Below, in pieces: positions 1 to 8,743 of a DNA stretch of 48,604 bases. The stretch comes from Deltaproteobacteria bacterium (lineage in GTDB: Bacteria; Myxococcota_A; UBA9042; DTJE01). The number at the start of each line of letters is the position of its first letter. The stretch's first letter is position 1. The notes beneath the pieces were generated by a model that saw nothing but the letters and a program-made list of their open reading frames with translations, did not search any database and had not been told where the DNA came from. A program made the position numbers and the translations under genes. The stretch covers positions 1 through 48,604 of the forward strand of contig JAKPTZ010000125.1 in the NCBI GenBank assembly GCA_029555025.1, given 5' to 3'.

Positions 1-66
1 ATGCTCAAGGCAAGCAGGACGGTGACGAAGGCTGTCGGCTTCGCGAAAAACATGGCAAAAGCCTAG
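1..66 (+). CDS. Possible 3' end of a gene entering from the left
   Basis: The first 66 bases read as an open frame ending in TAG, with mostly G or C at third codon positions as in the neighbouring genes. Twenty-one residues are visible, ending in KNMAKA. An ATG happens to be the first codon of the window, so it could also be a tiny complete ORF, but no ribosome site can be seen. The fragment is too short to recognise. The hairpin just after it (76-113) would fit the end of a transcription unit. Confidence 0.3.
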   Translation: MLKASRTVTKAVGFAKNMAKA

Positions 67-75
67 TTGCAAATC

Positions 76-113
76 GTTTTGCGTCAAGGGAAAAAAGCAC
101 CTTCGCGCAAAAC
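76..113. repeat. Hairpin-forming inverted repeat between genes
   Basis: GTTTTGCG at 76-83 pairs perfectly with CGCAAAAC at 106-113. Inside it, AAGG (86-89) pairs with CCTT (100-103) around an A-rich loop. It sits ten bases after the stop at 66 and upstream of the GH31 gene. It could end upstream transcription or protect an mRNA end. There is no T-run after it on the plus strand, so it is not a textbook intrinsic terminator. Confidence 0.4.
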
Positions 114-233
114 ATTTCAGGGCCGGGCGGACGCGATTGATGTTAATAATGGCGTATCTGGACAGACGGGACGCGGTTCCCGGCTGCGGACGCATTTCTT
201 GATGCAGCGCGTTACGGCATTTTGGGGGTTCAG

Positions 234-2627
234 ATGGACTTGATAACCAAGTTGAAGGGTGCCTGGTATCTTGGTGGAACCATCATCTTCGGCTCGGTCA
301 AGTACGCCTTCAGGCGTGCGTCGGTCGAACGCAGGTTTCGCAGGAACACATTCAACAAGCCGTTCCAGATCGGGGGGCTGCACAGAACGTCGGAACTGGA
401 ATCAGGGATGATGTTCGAATTTGAAAACGCCTTTCTCGAGGTGGTCTTCGTAATGCCCGGCGTGCCCCGGCTGACCTGGACCCCCGGCGAGCTTCCGCTG
501 AACTACGCGGTTTCACGCAGCGAATTTCCGCCGGTGCAGGTTCGAATGGCCAGGGAAGACGAATACCATGTGCTGGAAAGCAACGGACTCATCGTCACGG
601 TCAAGCCGGACGGAAGCATTACGTTCACGCACGACGGAACGCTGCTGCGACACGACCATCCCCCGCGGATGATGAAGGCGGGCTGGAACACCAGAACCGA
701 CATGGCGGCGGACGAGGCCTTTTTCGGCATGGGCATGAGATCGCATGGCTTCAACGTCCGTGACGGCGTCTTCAAGATGTGGAACCGTGAGCCCCAGGGC
801 GCCTACGCGCCGGGCGACGATCCTCTTTACGTGTCGTCGCCGGCCTACCTTTCGGTGTCTCCGCGGGGTTCATACCTGGCCTTCTTCGACAACACCTTCC
901 AGAGCGTCTTTTCGTTCAAGGGAAGGATTGACTGCCAGTTCACGGGCGGCGCCGTAAGGTATTTCATGTTCGCCGGAACACCCGAGGAGAACGTGATGCG
1001 CTTCTACGACCTGGTCGGCCATCCAGCGATGCCGCCGCGATGGGCTCTGGGATTCCACCAGTGCCGCTGGTCGTACATGAGCGACGCCGAAGTTCGCCAG
1101 ATAGCCAGTGGTTTTGAAAGCAACGACATGCCGGTTTCCGCAATCCACATGGATATCCATTACATGGACGGTTACCGGGTCTTCACCGTTGACAAAGCCA
1201 GGTTCCCGGATCTTGGGGCGTTGGCCGCGGAGATGGACGGAAAGGGAATCCGGCTGGTCACGATCCTTGATCCCGGGGTCAAGATTGATGACCAGTATCC
1301 GCTTTACCGCGAAGGATGCGAAAAGGATCTTTTCCTGCGGGTTCCGGACGGTTCGCATGTTGAATCGCTGGTCTGGCCGGGCTGGTGCGCATTCCCCGAC
1401 TTTTCCAGCCCCGCGGCCCGCGAATGGTGGGCCGATCAGTACAAGTTCCTGCTTGACCAGGGCATTTCCGGTTTCTGGCACGATATGAACGAGCCTGCCG
1501 GTTTTGCGGCGTGGGGCGACCACACACTTCCGACCGCAGCCGTCCATAACCTGGAAGGACGCGGTGGAAGCCACCTTGAAGCCCATAACGTCTATGCGCT
1601 TGGCGAGGCGATGGCGGGTTTCGACGCGCAGAAGAAATTCCGCCCGGAAAGGCGCCCCTGGATTCTGTCAAGATCCGGATGGCCTGGACTGGCCCGGTAC
1701 GCATGGCACTGGACCGGCGACAGCGAAAGCAACTGGTGGAGCCTGGCACAGACATTAAGGATTGCTATGAACCTGGCTGTGTCGGGAATTCCCTATACAG
1801 GCGCGGACATCGGCGGGTTCGGCGGACGACCCGACAGGGAACTGTACCTGCGATGGTTCCAGGCGTGCTCGGTGCTGCCCTTCTTCCGGGTTCACTCGGC
1901 GTTCTTCACACCGCGACGCGAACCGTGGTGCTTCGACGACGAGGTGACACGAATCACCAGGGAACACCTGCGGCGCAGGTACCTGCTGATGCCGGTGTGG
2001 TACTCGCTTGCGGCCGGCGCGACAAGAACCGGGCGCACGCCGATCCGCCCCATGTTCATGGAAGACGTCAGCATGGTCAGCGTCGATGACCAGTTCATGG
2101 TTGGCCGCGCCCTTCTGGCCGCCCCGGTCGTCGAGAAGGGTGCCAGGGACAGGTGCATCAGGTTCCCGGAAGGCAACTGGTACGACTTCGAAACGGGTGA
2201 ATTCATTGAGGGCGGGAAGAGGCGCTGCGTCAAGGCTCCGCTGGACTTCATGCCTCTGTATGCCCGCGAGGGCTCCATCGTCCCGGTTGATCCGTCCGCC
2301 GGCCCGGCAGAGGGCGACTACGCGCGGATTGAGCTTCGGGTGTTCATGCCGAACGCGGACGGCATATTCCCCGGGGGCGAACTTTTCCGCGACGCCGGGG
2401 ACGGTTACGGGCCCTGGCTGCTGGAACGGTTCGAACTTGCCAGCGAGGAAGCCACCACGACGATTTTCAGGCACGCTTCAGGCGACTTCAAACCGGCCTG
2501 CGATCACTTCGTGATCCGCACCATCGGCGACGACGAGACCGCGGAAATCAAGGTCGACGGCGTAGCGGTGGAACGCACGGACGGGGTGTTCGTGGTGCCG
2601 GCAACGTTTGAAAAAATTGAAATCTAG
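234..2627 (+). CDS. GH31 family alpha-glucosidase-type glycoside hydrolase
   Basis: A 797-residue glycoside hydrolase of family 31, whose members hydrolyse alpha-glucosides by a retaining mechanism. The nucleophile is Asp417 in FWHDMNEP, and the proton donor is Asp496 in HWTGDSESNW. GADIGGFGG follows, as is usual for maltase-type members. The start at 234 is chosen because GGGGG (224-228) lies five bases upstream; an in-frame TTG at 222 is less likely. There is no cleavable signal peptide, but the N-terminus has a short hydrophobic stretch (about residues 9-22), so membrane association is possible; otherwise it is cytoplasmic. Exact substrate is not readable. It stands alone on this strand and ends before the palindrome cluster at 2678-2796. 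A second, secreted GH31 enzyme lies at 27173. Confidence 0.9.
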   Translation: MDLITKLKGAWYLGGTIIFGSVKYAFRRASVERRFRRNTFNKPFQIGGLHRTSELESGMMFEFENAFLEVVFVMPGVPRLTWTPGELPLNYAVSRSEFPPVQVRMAREDEYHVLESNGLIVTVKPDGSITFTHDGTLLRHDHPPRMMKAGWNTRTDMAADEAFFGMGMRSHGFNVRDGVFKMWNREPQGAYAPGDDPLYVSSPAYLSVSPRGSYLAFFDNTFQSVFSFKGRIDCQFTGGAVRYFMFAGTPEENVMRFYDLVGHPAMPPRWALGFHQCRWSYMSDAEVRQIASGFESNDMPVSAIHMDIHYMDGYRVFTVDKARFPDLGALAAEMDGKGIRLVTILDPGVKIDDQYPLYREGCEKDLFLRVPDGSHVESLVWPGWCAFPDFSSPAAREWWADQYKFLLDQGISGFWHDMNEPAGFAAWGDHTLPTAAVHNLEGRGGSHLEAHNVYALGEAMAGFDAQKKFRPERRPWILSRSGWPGLARYAWHWTGDSESNWWSLAQTLRIAMNLAVSGIPYTGADIGGFGGRPDRELYLRWFQACSVLPFFRVHSAFFTPRREPWCFDDEVTRITREHLRRRYLLMPVWYSLAAGATRTGRTPIRPMFMEDVSMVSVDDQFMVGRALLAAPVVEKGARDRCIRFPEGNWYDFETGEFIEGGKRRCVKAPLDFMPLYAREGSIVPVDPSAGPAEGDYARIELRVFMPNADGIFPGGELFRDAGDGYGPWLLERFELASEEATTTIFRHASGDFKPACDHFVIRTIGDDETAEIKVDGVAVERTDGVFVVPATFEKIEI

Positions 2628-2677
2628 GCGGAATTCCGTGCGGGAGTGATCGGCTTGCACATCTTGCAGAACCGCGG

Positions 2678-2796
2678 CGGGCGGATGTAATCCATTAATC
2701 CGCCCGTACGGGCGAATGAAAATTCGCCCGGGGCAACGCACAGAATCGCCGCGGGCACATGAAATCCGCCCGTACGGGCGAATGAAAATTCGCCCG
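2678..2796. repeat. Cluster of alternating hairpins with two identical 34-bp REP-like copies
   Basis: Two identical 34-bp copies lie at 2697-2730 and 2763-2796, 66 bp apart. Each contains the palindrome CGCCCGTACGGGCG followed by the hairpin GGGCGAAT-GAAA-ATTCGCCC, an 8-bp stem with a GAAA (GNRA-type) tetraloop. The shared GGGCG arm can pair with either neighbour. Before the first copy, CGGGCGGAT (2678-2686) can also pair with ATCCGCCCG (2698-2706). The cluster fills the gap between two convergent genes (ends at 2627 and 2805). An inverted copy of the hairpin occurs at 46472. A bidirectional terminator or REP-type mRNA stabiliser is likely. Confidence 0.85.
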
Positions 2797-2804
2797 CCAG
2801 ACCG

Positions 2805-3899
2805 TCAGTTTTCCAGGACGATCGTTTCCATCAGGGCAACGCCGCTTTCGGTCTTCGCGACGCCACCTTCGGAAACCTTCATCTCGGCGGCGCCTTCCAT
2901 GCGGTAAACGACCGGGTTGCCGGCGAACAGTTTCGCGATGCCCTGCTGAACCTTCGGCAGGCCCTCAACCACGGCCTCGCGGTCGTGCAGGCGCCGTGAC
3001 TGGAAAGTTGCCGAAAAGTCGAACGATTCCTTCTTCATCCCGACGTCGAACCTGGTGTGATACTTGTGGCTTGCCTTGTTGTCCTGGGCAAACCTGCTCG
3101 GATTCAAGTCCATCACGTCCGTGACCGCCAGCGCCTTGGTCCGGCTGCCGAAAAACGCCCTGGTCACGATCTCGCCGCCGAATTTCGGGTCAAGCTGCAT
3201 CGTGATGAAGGCAAGCGTGTAGTTGGGGGTGAAGTAGCGAACCGTCCACCAGCGCCTTGTGTATTCGGACGTCAGGCGATTGCTTGTCATGTGATCCATG
3301 TAGCCGGCGCCCTTCAACTTGATGGTTCTGCCCTGCCAGGTGATTTCGGCCTCGAAATCGCCACGCGGAACGTGGAAAAAATGCGCGAAGTACTTGTCCT
3401 TTTTTTCGGTCACGAAGGTCTTGCCGTCATGAAACTTGTATCCGTTCTGGTGCCAGCCGGTCATCTTCAGTTTCAGTTCGAGACCGGCGTCCTTGATATC
3501 GACCGAAAGGTTTTTCCCCTTCAACGTCATCGTGTTCGGACCGATCCTTATCTGCCCGGCTGCCTTGTCCTCGCTGTAATCTTCAAGCGAATGCTCGACG
3601 GCCCAATGCTCGCTCGGCTTTCCCGGGGCCGTGAACGACATGTTCAGCCCGGCGCTTCCCTTCACGACGCCGATATTGGTCAGGGCGAAATTGACATAGA
3701 TGGCGTGGCCTTCGTCGGAATGAAGGATCGTTGTCCAACTCTCCGTGTAGTACTTGGCCTTGCTTGGATGCCTCATGAAGTCGGCAGGTCCGGTCGGACG
3801 CATCGCCGGCTCGTCAGGGCTGTTGTTAATAACGATCGCCGCCGCCGGAACGGAAAGCATCATCGAAACAAACGCTGCCAGGATGGCTCTTTTCTTCAT
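2805..3899 (-). CDS. Secreted lipocalin-like (AttH/CrtC/Svf1-type) protein
   Basis: A 364-residue protein beginning with a clear Sec signal peptide (MKKRAILAAFVSMM, cleavage near AAA at about residue 20) and no lipobox. The start at 3899 has AAAGGTGA just upstream. The body is beta-rich, with repeated aromatic segments (SWTTILHSDEGHAIYVNF, GRTIKLKGAGYMDHM) that recall the two-lobed lipocalin-like fold of AttH, carotenoid hydratase CrtC and yeast Svf1. The GYMDHMTSN segment resembles the GYxDHN segment of that group. Such proteins bind or modify hydrophobic ligands; its own ligand is unknown. It is probably periplasmic. It follows the 3971-4759 lipoprotein by 71 bases and could be co-transcribed. 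The fold call is from motif resemblance and is moderate. Confidence 0.7.
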   Translation of the reverse strand: MKKRAILAAFVSMMLSVPAAAIVINNSPDEPAMRPTGPADFMRHPSKAKYYTESWTTILHSDEGHAIYVNFALTNIGVVKGSAGLNMSFTAPGKPSEHWAVEHSLEDYSEDKAAGQIRIGPNTMTLKGKNLSVDIKDAGLELKLKMTGWHQNGYKFHDGKTFVTEKKDKYFAHFFHVPRGDFEAEITWQGRTIKLKGAGYMDHMTSNRLTSEYTRRWWTVRYFTPNYTLAFITMQLDPKFGGEIVTRAFFGSRTKALAVTDVMDLNPSRFAQDNKASHKYHTRFDVGMKKESFDFSATFQSRRLHDREAVVEGLPKVQQGIAKLFAGNPVVYRMEGAAEMKVSEGGVAKTESGVALMETIVLEN

Positions 3900-3970
3900 T
3901 GTCTTCACCTTTGCTAAACTGCATGAGTCCGGCAGGCCGCCCAATCAGGCACGCGCCAGGCCGGTGTCGA

Positions 3971-4759
3971 TCATTCGGCCGGCGCCTGCTCGACCGTGAC
4001 GGTGGCGGTCTTCGCAGTGAAAGTGCCGTTGAAAACCCAGGCGTCCATGGTTCCGTCCTGATCCAGGTCATAGTCCGGCTGAACCTGCTCGGCATCGATA
4101 AGAACCGAGGAAAGCTGGAACCCGGCGACGACGGTCGCATCGGCATCGGCACGGGACACCACGGCGGTGAGAGTGCCGCCCGTAATCTTGCCGCCCGCGA
4201 TATTACCGGTCAGGATGACGTTCTGCATCGGGATGGAAATGGGATCGCCCTCTTCCATTGGAACGGACAGCACGAATCTCGACACGCCGTCAACGAACGT
4301 GAAGGCGCCTGTTTCGGCCGACAGCGCGACCTCGACATCGGCAAAACCATCATCGAAAGAATAGCCTGACCCGGCCTTGGTTCCGACACCGAACCTGACG
4401 TCCATGATGCCGGAGGAACGGTCGTCCTCCAAAACGGACAGAAGCACGTTGATGGTGCCCTTGCCCATCTCGCCCGCGATAAAATCGTTGACGATGTCCT
4501 TGAAGGATACCAGGGGGGCCCCCAGCTTCAACTGATCCATCACGAAGGAAGCGCCCTTGAACGTGGTGGCCGACCCGCCCCCTTCACAGTTGCATGTGCA
4601 CTCGACAACCGGATCGTTCGCCTGGCCGCCCTCGAACAGCGGCTGACCGGCAACGGCCTTGTCCCCAATCGACGTGTAATACTCGTCAAGCCCGCACGCG
4701 GCCAGCGACAAGGCAAATATGCCGGCGAACGCGACGGCAACCACCGAAGACCTGTTCAT
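3971..4759 (-). CDS. Lipoprotein with a calcium-loop-like motif, function unknown
   Basis: A 262-residue predicted lipoprotein: the signal peptide ends in the lipobox LAAC with Cys22 as the lipid anchor. A short Cys cluster (ECTCNC) follows at about residue 53. The rest is beta-prone and rich in small residues. Near the C-terminus, DYDLDQDGTMDAW looks like a DxDxDG calcium-binding loop of EF-hand or dockerin type. I do not recognise the family. The start has GGGGG five bases upstream (4765-4769), and the gene has its own TATAAT -10 element at 4787-4792, so it is probably transcribed separately from the genes before it on this strand. Confidence 0.75.
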   Translation of the reverse strand: MNRSSVVAVAFAGIFALSLAACGLDEYYTSIGDKAVAGQPLFEGGQANDPVVECTCNCEGGGSATTFKGASFVMDQLKLGAPLVSFKDIVNDFIAGEMGKGTINVLLSVLEDDRSSGIMDVRFGVGTKAGSGYSFDDGFADVEVALSAETGAFTFVDGVSRFVLSVPMEEGDPISIPMQNVILTGNIAGGKITGGTLTAVVSRADADATVVAGFQLSSVLIDAEQVQPDYDLDQDGTMDAWVFNGTFTAKTATVTVEQAPAE

Positions 4760-4786
4760 TCATGCCCCCAAATCCGATCCTTCGGG

Positions 4787-4792
4787 ATTATA
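4787..4792 (-). promoter_or_regulatory. -10 element (TATAAT) of the 3971-4759 lipoprotein gene
   Basis: A perfect TATAAT lies on the minus strand 28 bases before the start at 4759. TTGAAG (4808-4813) is a possible -35 at a short 15-base spacing. It lies in the 96-base gap after the glycosyltransferase gene. Confidence 0.5.
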
Positions 4793-4855
4793 GGCGGAAT
4801 GGCACAACTTCAAACCAACAATTCCACGACCAAAGAAAAAATTTTACGCACCGCG

Positions 4856-6796
4856 TCAACGCGACGCATGGTTGCGCCTGCACAGGTACAGTTCGCCGTC
4901 GGGCATGCTGACTTCGGCCTTGCAGTTCGCCGACAGCCAGGCGCAGTCGTTCGGGCTGAAGAACCTGCCGGTTCCGGTAGAGCAGTTCTGGTACGACTTC
5001 GAATACCAGAGACACCCCTTTTCCCTTAACGCCTTTTCCAAATCCATCCACTGGCCCTTTTCCCACGACCACATGCGTTCGATCGGCGTCATCTTCATCC
5101 TGACCGTTCGGGAGCCGGCCTTCATGTCCATCGTGAAGGTTTCAAAATTGTTCGGCTCGATCGGCTTCATCCCGATTTCCTGCGGCGTCACCGGCCCCCA
5201 GTAGTACATGAAGCCAGACACCTGATCGACCGGGGTGACGTACAGATCGACGCACGCCGACAAATCCGGATCCTCGGCCATCATCTGTCGAACCCTGTCG
5301 GCCTTGATCCGGTACGACATCCCATGCCACATCATCGGTCGTGCCGCTTCCCAGGCCATCTGGCTGTGACTGGGCAAGGTGAACAGCAGTCCCGTGGTCA
5401 AAGCCATCCCGGCAAGCCACGGGGACACAATGAACGGCGCCAACCCAGGCTTCAACCGCACTGCCGCCGCGGCGACCATCATCGTCATCAGGGGTGCCAG
5501 CACGGCCATGTGGGTCGGCTCCCACCACACCATCCAGAGCGTCGCGACCACCACAATGACGAAACCCGTTGAAACGAAAAGCAGGAACCGGCCCGACCTC
5601 GCACGTCGCAAACCGGCAACCAGCGGAAAGGCCACCGGAATCCACCCGAGATCGAAAGGAAGGCCCGAAATCGCTGCCAGGCTGTCGGACACGAATTCCG
5701 GCGAGAAGCCGCCACCCTGCTTGTCCGTGAAATCGGAGAAGAAATATGGAACAAAAGGAAGGAAGAAAAGCGCATGAAACACGGCCGCGCCCGCCAGGTC
5801 GCGAACCCGCCGCCCGGCATTCAGGCGCCTGATGCCGACCGCCACATAGGCATACATGCACGCCAGGGCGACCAGTGTGGTGTAATGCGTCCAGATTGCC
5901 AGTCCCCCGAATACTGCAAATGCGACGACGTCGCGGCGCCTGGCGCCGGCCCCAATCCTGAAGGCGTGGGGCAGAGCCATGATGACGAAGAAAGCGGCCA
6001 GGGAGTAAGGCCGCATGACGTGGGAATTCGAAACCAGGAACGGATGGACCGCCGCCAGCGCCGACGCGAGCAGGGCCGTGGTCGGTCCGAAAATCATCCT
6101 GGACGAACGCCACACCGCGACCACAAGCATGATGCCTGTCAGGCAGGTCAGGCTCCTGGTCCACGCCAGGCTGTGGTCGTTGACCATATAGACGAAATGC
6201 TGAAGGAACGAAAAGAGCGGCGGTTCGTGACGAATCTCGCGCCCATGGAAAACCAGGTCAAGCAGGGGAAGCCTTTCAACCGCGCCCCACTCGGATTCCT
6301 CGACCACCCAGGATCCAAGCATGAAGACACGGAAAAAGACGGCCATCGACAGGATTGCGGCAAGCAGGATGCCTTCACGGCGGGTTGCGGGGCGATCGCC
6401 CGGCATCCGGAGCATGGGCTCGCGAAAGAACGCGGCGATTTCGCGCCGGCCGCGCCAGACCGCCAGACCGATCAACAACGGCATGCCGACAAGGAACATC
6501 ACCAGGAAAAGTAAGTGCCCCGCCGGCCTGTCCCCGGCCGACAGTCCGCCGGCCGGATCGACGAACGGTGGAAGGCATGCCAGCGCCGGATCCGGATCTG
6601 CCGGCGAGAACCGGACGCCTTCACAGGGATCGGACGTCACGACCGACGCCGCGTCGTCGCGGTGCGATTCGAACCGTTCCCACACGATGTAGCCAAGCCT
6701 GGAAAAGCCGATCGTGAAGTGAACCGTTATCACAAGACAAAGGAGCGCGCACAAGACCATGTCCGGGATGAACTGCCTGATACCGGAAGGCTTCAA
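4856..6796 (-). CDS. GT-C fold membrane glycosyltransferase (PMT/ArnT-like)
   Basis: A 646-residue integral membrane protein with about ten or more hydrophobic helices. The first, at residues 12-30, is followed by a periplasmic loop carrying acidic residues (EESEW). HEPPLFSFL and HVMRPYSLAAFF match positions conserved in GT-C enzymes that transfer sugars from polyprenyl-phosphate donors (PMT_2, GT39/GT83). The acceptor is unknown; lipid A-like lipids, wall polymers or proteins are all possible. The soluble C-terminal tail of about 130 residues ends in a Cys-rich stretch, unusual for the family. The start is TTG at 6796, with GAGG eight bases upstream overlapping the stop of the preceding gene; an internal ATG at 6760 is an alternative. 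It is third in a three-gene run with gaps of 14 and 10 bases. Confidence 0.8.
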   Translation of the reverse strand: MKPSGIRQFIPDMVLCALLCLVITVHFTIGFSRLGYIVWERFESHRDDAASVVTSDPCEGVRFSPADPDPALACLPPFVDPAGGLSAGDRPAGHLLFLVMFLVGMPLLIGLAVWRGRREIAAFFREPMLRMPGDRPATRREGILLAAILSMAVFFRVFMLGSWVVEESEWGAVERLPLLDLVFHGREIRHEPPLFSFLQHFVYMVNDHSLAWTRSLTCLTGIMLVVAVWRSSRMIFGPTTALLASALAAVHPFLVSNSHVMRPYSLAAFFVIMALPHAFRIGAGARRRDVVAFAVFGGLAIWTHYTTLVALACMYAYVAVGIRRLNAGRRVRDLAGAAVFHALFFLPFVPYFFSDFTDKQGGGFSPEFVSDSLAAISGLPFDLGWIPVAFPLVAGLRRARSGRFLLFVSTGFVIVVVATLWMVWWEPTHMAVLAPLMTMMVAAAAVRLKPGLAPFIVSPWLAGMALTTGLLFTLPSHSQMAWEAARPMMWHGMSYRIKADRVRQMMAEDPDLSACVDLYVTPVDQVSGFMYYWGPVTPQEIGMKPIEPNNFETFTMDMKAGSRTVRMKMTPIERMWSWEKGQWMDLEKALREKGCLWYSKSYQNCSTGTGRFFSPNDCAWLSANCKAEVSMPDGELYLCRRNHASR

Positions 6797-6806
6797 TCGG
6801 CTAACC

Positions 6807-8060
6807 TCAGTCCAGCAGTGCCGTGTTCCTGGATTCGACGCTGACCCTGGGATCCGGCGACTGCTCGAAGACGGAGCGTGCAGATTCGTCGCCCAGAAGC
6901 AGCCACGCCAGGAAGGCCGTCGTCATGGTCGCGCCAATCTGCATCGACTCGGCCTGATCTATGTATTCGAATACCTCGAAACTCTGGTCGCTCTGACGCG
7001 CGCCGGTGCCGCAACAGTCCGCGAAACTGCCGCGAACCCTGCACAGATCGTGGAAGGAAAGATGACCGGCATCGGCGACCTCGGCCTTCCAGGCGGGACC
7101 GGAAAGCCGTGAGAAGTCCTCGCGAAGCATGTCGTTCCCGACCCAGGTGATCATGCTGTCCTCGACCGCGACAATCGTGAAAACGGGCCTGGTGTTTGTT
7201 TCCGGCTGAACCAGGTAGTAATGGCCGGCAAACGGCGCGGCATGAAGCACGGCGCCACGGATCCTGGCGTCGGTGGCCGTGACCAGGCCTGACGTGACCG
7301 CGCCGAAACTGTGCCCGAACATCGCGACCCTTTCCGGGTCGAAGCGGCCGCGCACCGATTCGGGAACCGAGTCGTCCTGCGGATCAAGAAACGTGTCCAG
7401 CAGGAAAACCACGTCCGCGCCGCGAACGACCAGGAATTCTTCCGCCAGCCCGGAGCTGGTTCCGTCCCTGATCGAGTCCCACAGGGTATCGCCGACATGA
7501 TCCGCTGCGACCACGGCAAACCCATGACTGGCAAGACGCTCCACGGCCGATACGTTCGATGTACGCGTGCAGGTCGAACAATGGGAAAAAACCACCAGGG
7601 GCCACGAACCCGGTGCCGGCTCCGCGCCGGCCACCGCGTGAACCGTCGTGGTAAGGCATGGCGATGCGTTTTCAAGATATGGGGCGATCAGGGCGTTTTC
7701 GGATTCCGTCCACACGTCGGTGATCGGGCCGCCCAGGTCGAAATCGGCCTTTGCCGCCGATGTCGCCGGGTACCAGATTTCGACCGGAAGCGTCCGATCA
7801 CGGGCGGCGTCATGAAGTTCCACGTGCAGCCGTCCGACCGGATAAGGGCCGAACGCCGAGTAATCGGCGCGCGCCACCGTGACGTCATTTGAAACGTCCG
7901 ATCCCGCCGAAACGTCGGCCACGTCGGGCACGTCGCCCGCGATGGCCGCATCGGATGTCACGTCGGGCGCGACCAGGTCCGACCCGGCATCGCCGCCCGA
8001 ACATCCCGCCATGAAAAGCACTGACGCCATCATCAATGAAAACAGGACGTATTTCACCAT
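6807..8060 (-). CDS. PAF-acetylhydrolase-like alpha/beta hydrolase lipoprotein
   Basis: A 417-residue lipoprotein with lipobox MAGC (Cys20), then an Asp/Val-rich tether of about 50 residues (DVPDVADVSAGSDVSNDV). An alpha/beta hydrolase domain follows. The nucleophile elbow is GHSFG (Ser251); DAGHLSFHDLC near the C-terminus resembles the PAF-acetylhydrolase segment that carries the catalytic His. Members cleave short acyl esters of phospholipids or small esters, such as dienelactones. The protein should act at the outer or inner membrane surface. The start at 8060 is supported by the signal peptide and an upstream GGGGGG, although the spacing is short (2 bases). It lies between the Cys-rich lipoprotein and the glycosyltransferase, probably in one operon with them. 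Confidence 0.85.
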   Translation of the reverse strand: MVKYVLFSLMMASVLFMAGCSGGDAGSDLVAPDVTSDAAIAGDVPDVADVSAGSDVSNDVTVARADYSAFGPYPVGRLHVELHDAARDRTLPVEIWYPATSAAKADFDLGGPITDVWTESENALIAPYLENASPCLTTTVHAVAGAEPAPGSWPLVVFSHCSTCTRTSNVSAVERLASHGFAVVAADHVGDTLWDSIRDGTSSGLAEEFLVVRGADVVFLLDTFLDPQDDSVPESVRGRFDPERVAMFGHSFGAVTSGLVTATDARIRGAVLHAAPFAGHYYLVQPETNTRPVFTIVAVEDSMITWVGNDMLREDFSRLSGPAWKAEVADAGHLSFHDLCRVRGSFADCCGTGARQSDQSFEVFEYIDQAESMQIGATMTTAFLAWLLLGDESARSVFEQSPDPRVSVESRNTALLD

Positions 8061-8074
8061 TGCCCCCCGTGGAT

Positions 8075-8581
8075 TCATTTCACGAAGCCACATCCGCAGT
8101 CGGAAGCGGACTCACCGGTCACGCAACCGCCACCTTCGGTTCCGCAGTAATCGTTGCAGTCGACCGAGATACAGCCAAGCATGTCGTGCGTGATATTCAA
8201 CCTGTCACCGTAACAGGCGGTCTGCCCGAAATCGACGAACCGACGCATGCAGGCTTCCAGGCCGTCGGGATCACCCCACGAAAGTGGATCCTCGCTTTCC
8301 CCGCATGTGTGTGGCGTCTTGTCACACATGATGGATGTTGCACACGCGTTGACAAGCGCGGGTGGAACGGCAGCCCACCGCGCCGCCCAGCCCTCGCGAT
8401 CCTCCTGCGGATTGAAGCAACTGCAGTCCTGGATCAGGGTCAACCATGCATCCAGCGCCTGGTCAAGCGTCACGCATCCTTCGCCGGCACAGGCCGGACA
8501 CCCTTCTTCATCATCGCATCCCCATGCGGAGGACGCCGCAATTGCAACGAGCACGACAAGCAGGACTTTGTGCAGTTTCAT
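8075..8581 (-). CDS. Small Cys-rich probable lipoprotein, function unknown
   Basis: A 168-residue exported protein with a strong hydrophobic signal (KVLLVVLVAIAASSAWGC). Cys22 follows Gly and makes a weak lipobox (AWGC). The mature part carries many Cys residues, in pairs such as CPAC and CSC and ending in GCGCGFVK-like spacing, so it is probably disulfide-rich in the periplasm. No family is recognised. It is the first gene of the run ending at 4856 and has a good promoter at 8611-8639. Overlapping frames on the other strand have weaker signals and no ribosome site. Confidence 0.7.
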   Translation of the reverse strand: MKLHKVLLVVLVAIAASSAWGCDDEEGCPACAGEGCVTLDQALDAWLTLIQDCSCFNPQEDREGWAARWAAVPPALVNACATSIMCDKTPHTCGESEDPLSWGDPDGLEACMRRFVDFGQTACYGDRLNITHDMLGCISVDCNDYCGTEGGGCVTGESASDCGCGFVK

Positions 8582-8610
8582 GAATCACCGGGGAAATATG
8601 CCAGCCGTGC

Positions 8611-8639
8611 ATTATCCTTAAGGATGCCGGCGATGTAAA
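8611..8639 (-). promoter_or_regulatory. Sigma-70-type promoter for the 8581-4856 gene run
   Basis: On the minus strand TTTACA (8634-8639) and GATAAT (8611-8616) are separated by exactly 17 bases. The -10 ends 30 bases before the start at 8581. It is back to back with the plus-strand promoter at 8680-8708. Confidence 0.6.
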
Positions 8640-8679
8640 CCGACATCGGAAAGCGCACGGCGGAAGCAGGACGATCACG

Positions 8680-8708
8680 TTGAACAGGCTATAGATTTAA
8701 CCTATAAT
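8680..8708 (+). promoter_or_regulatory. Sigma-70-type promoter for the MopE-repeat lipoprotein
   Basis: TTGAAC (8680-8685) and TATAAT (8703-8708) are separated by exactly 17 bases, the best consensus promoter in the window. GAGGG precedes the ATG at 8744. The predicted leader is about 30 bases. Confidence 0.75.
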
Positions 8709-8743
8709 TGCCTGGATTTTAATCCCTGAAAGCGAGGGCCAAC

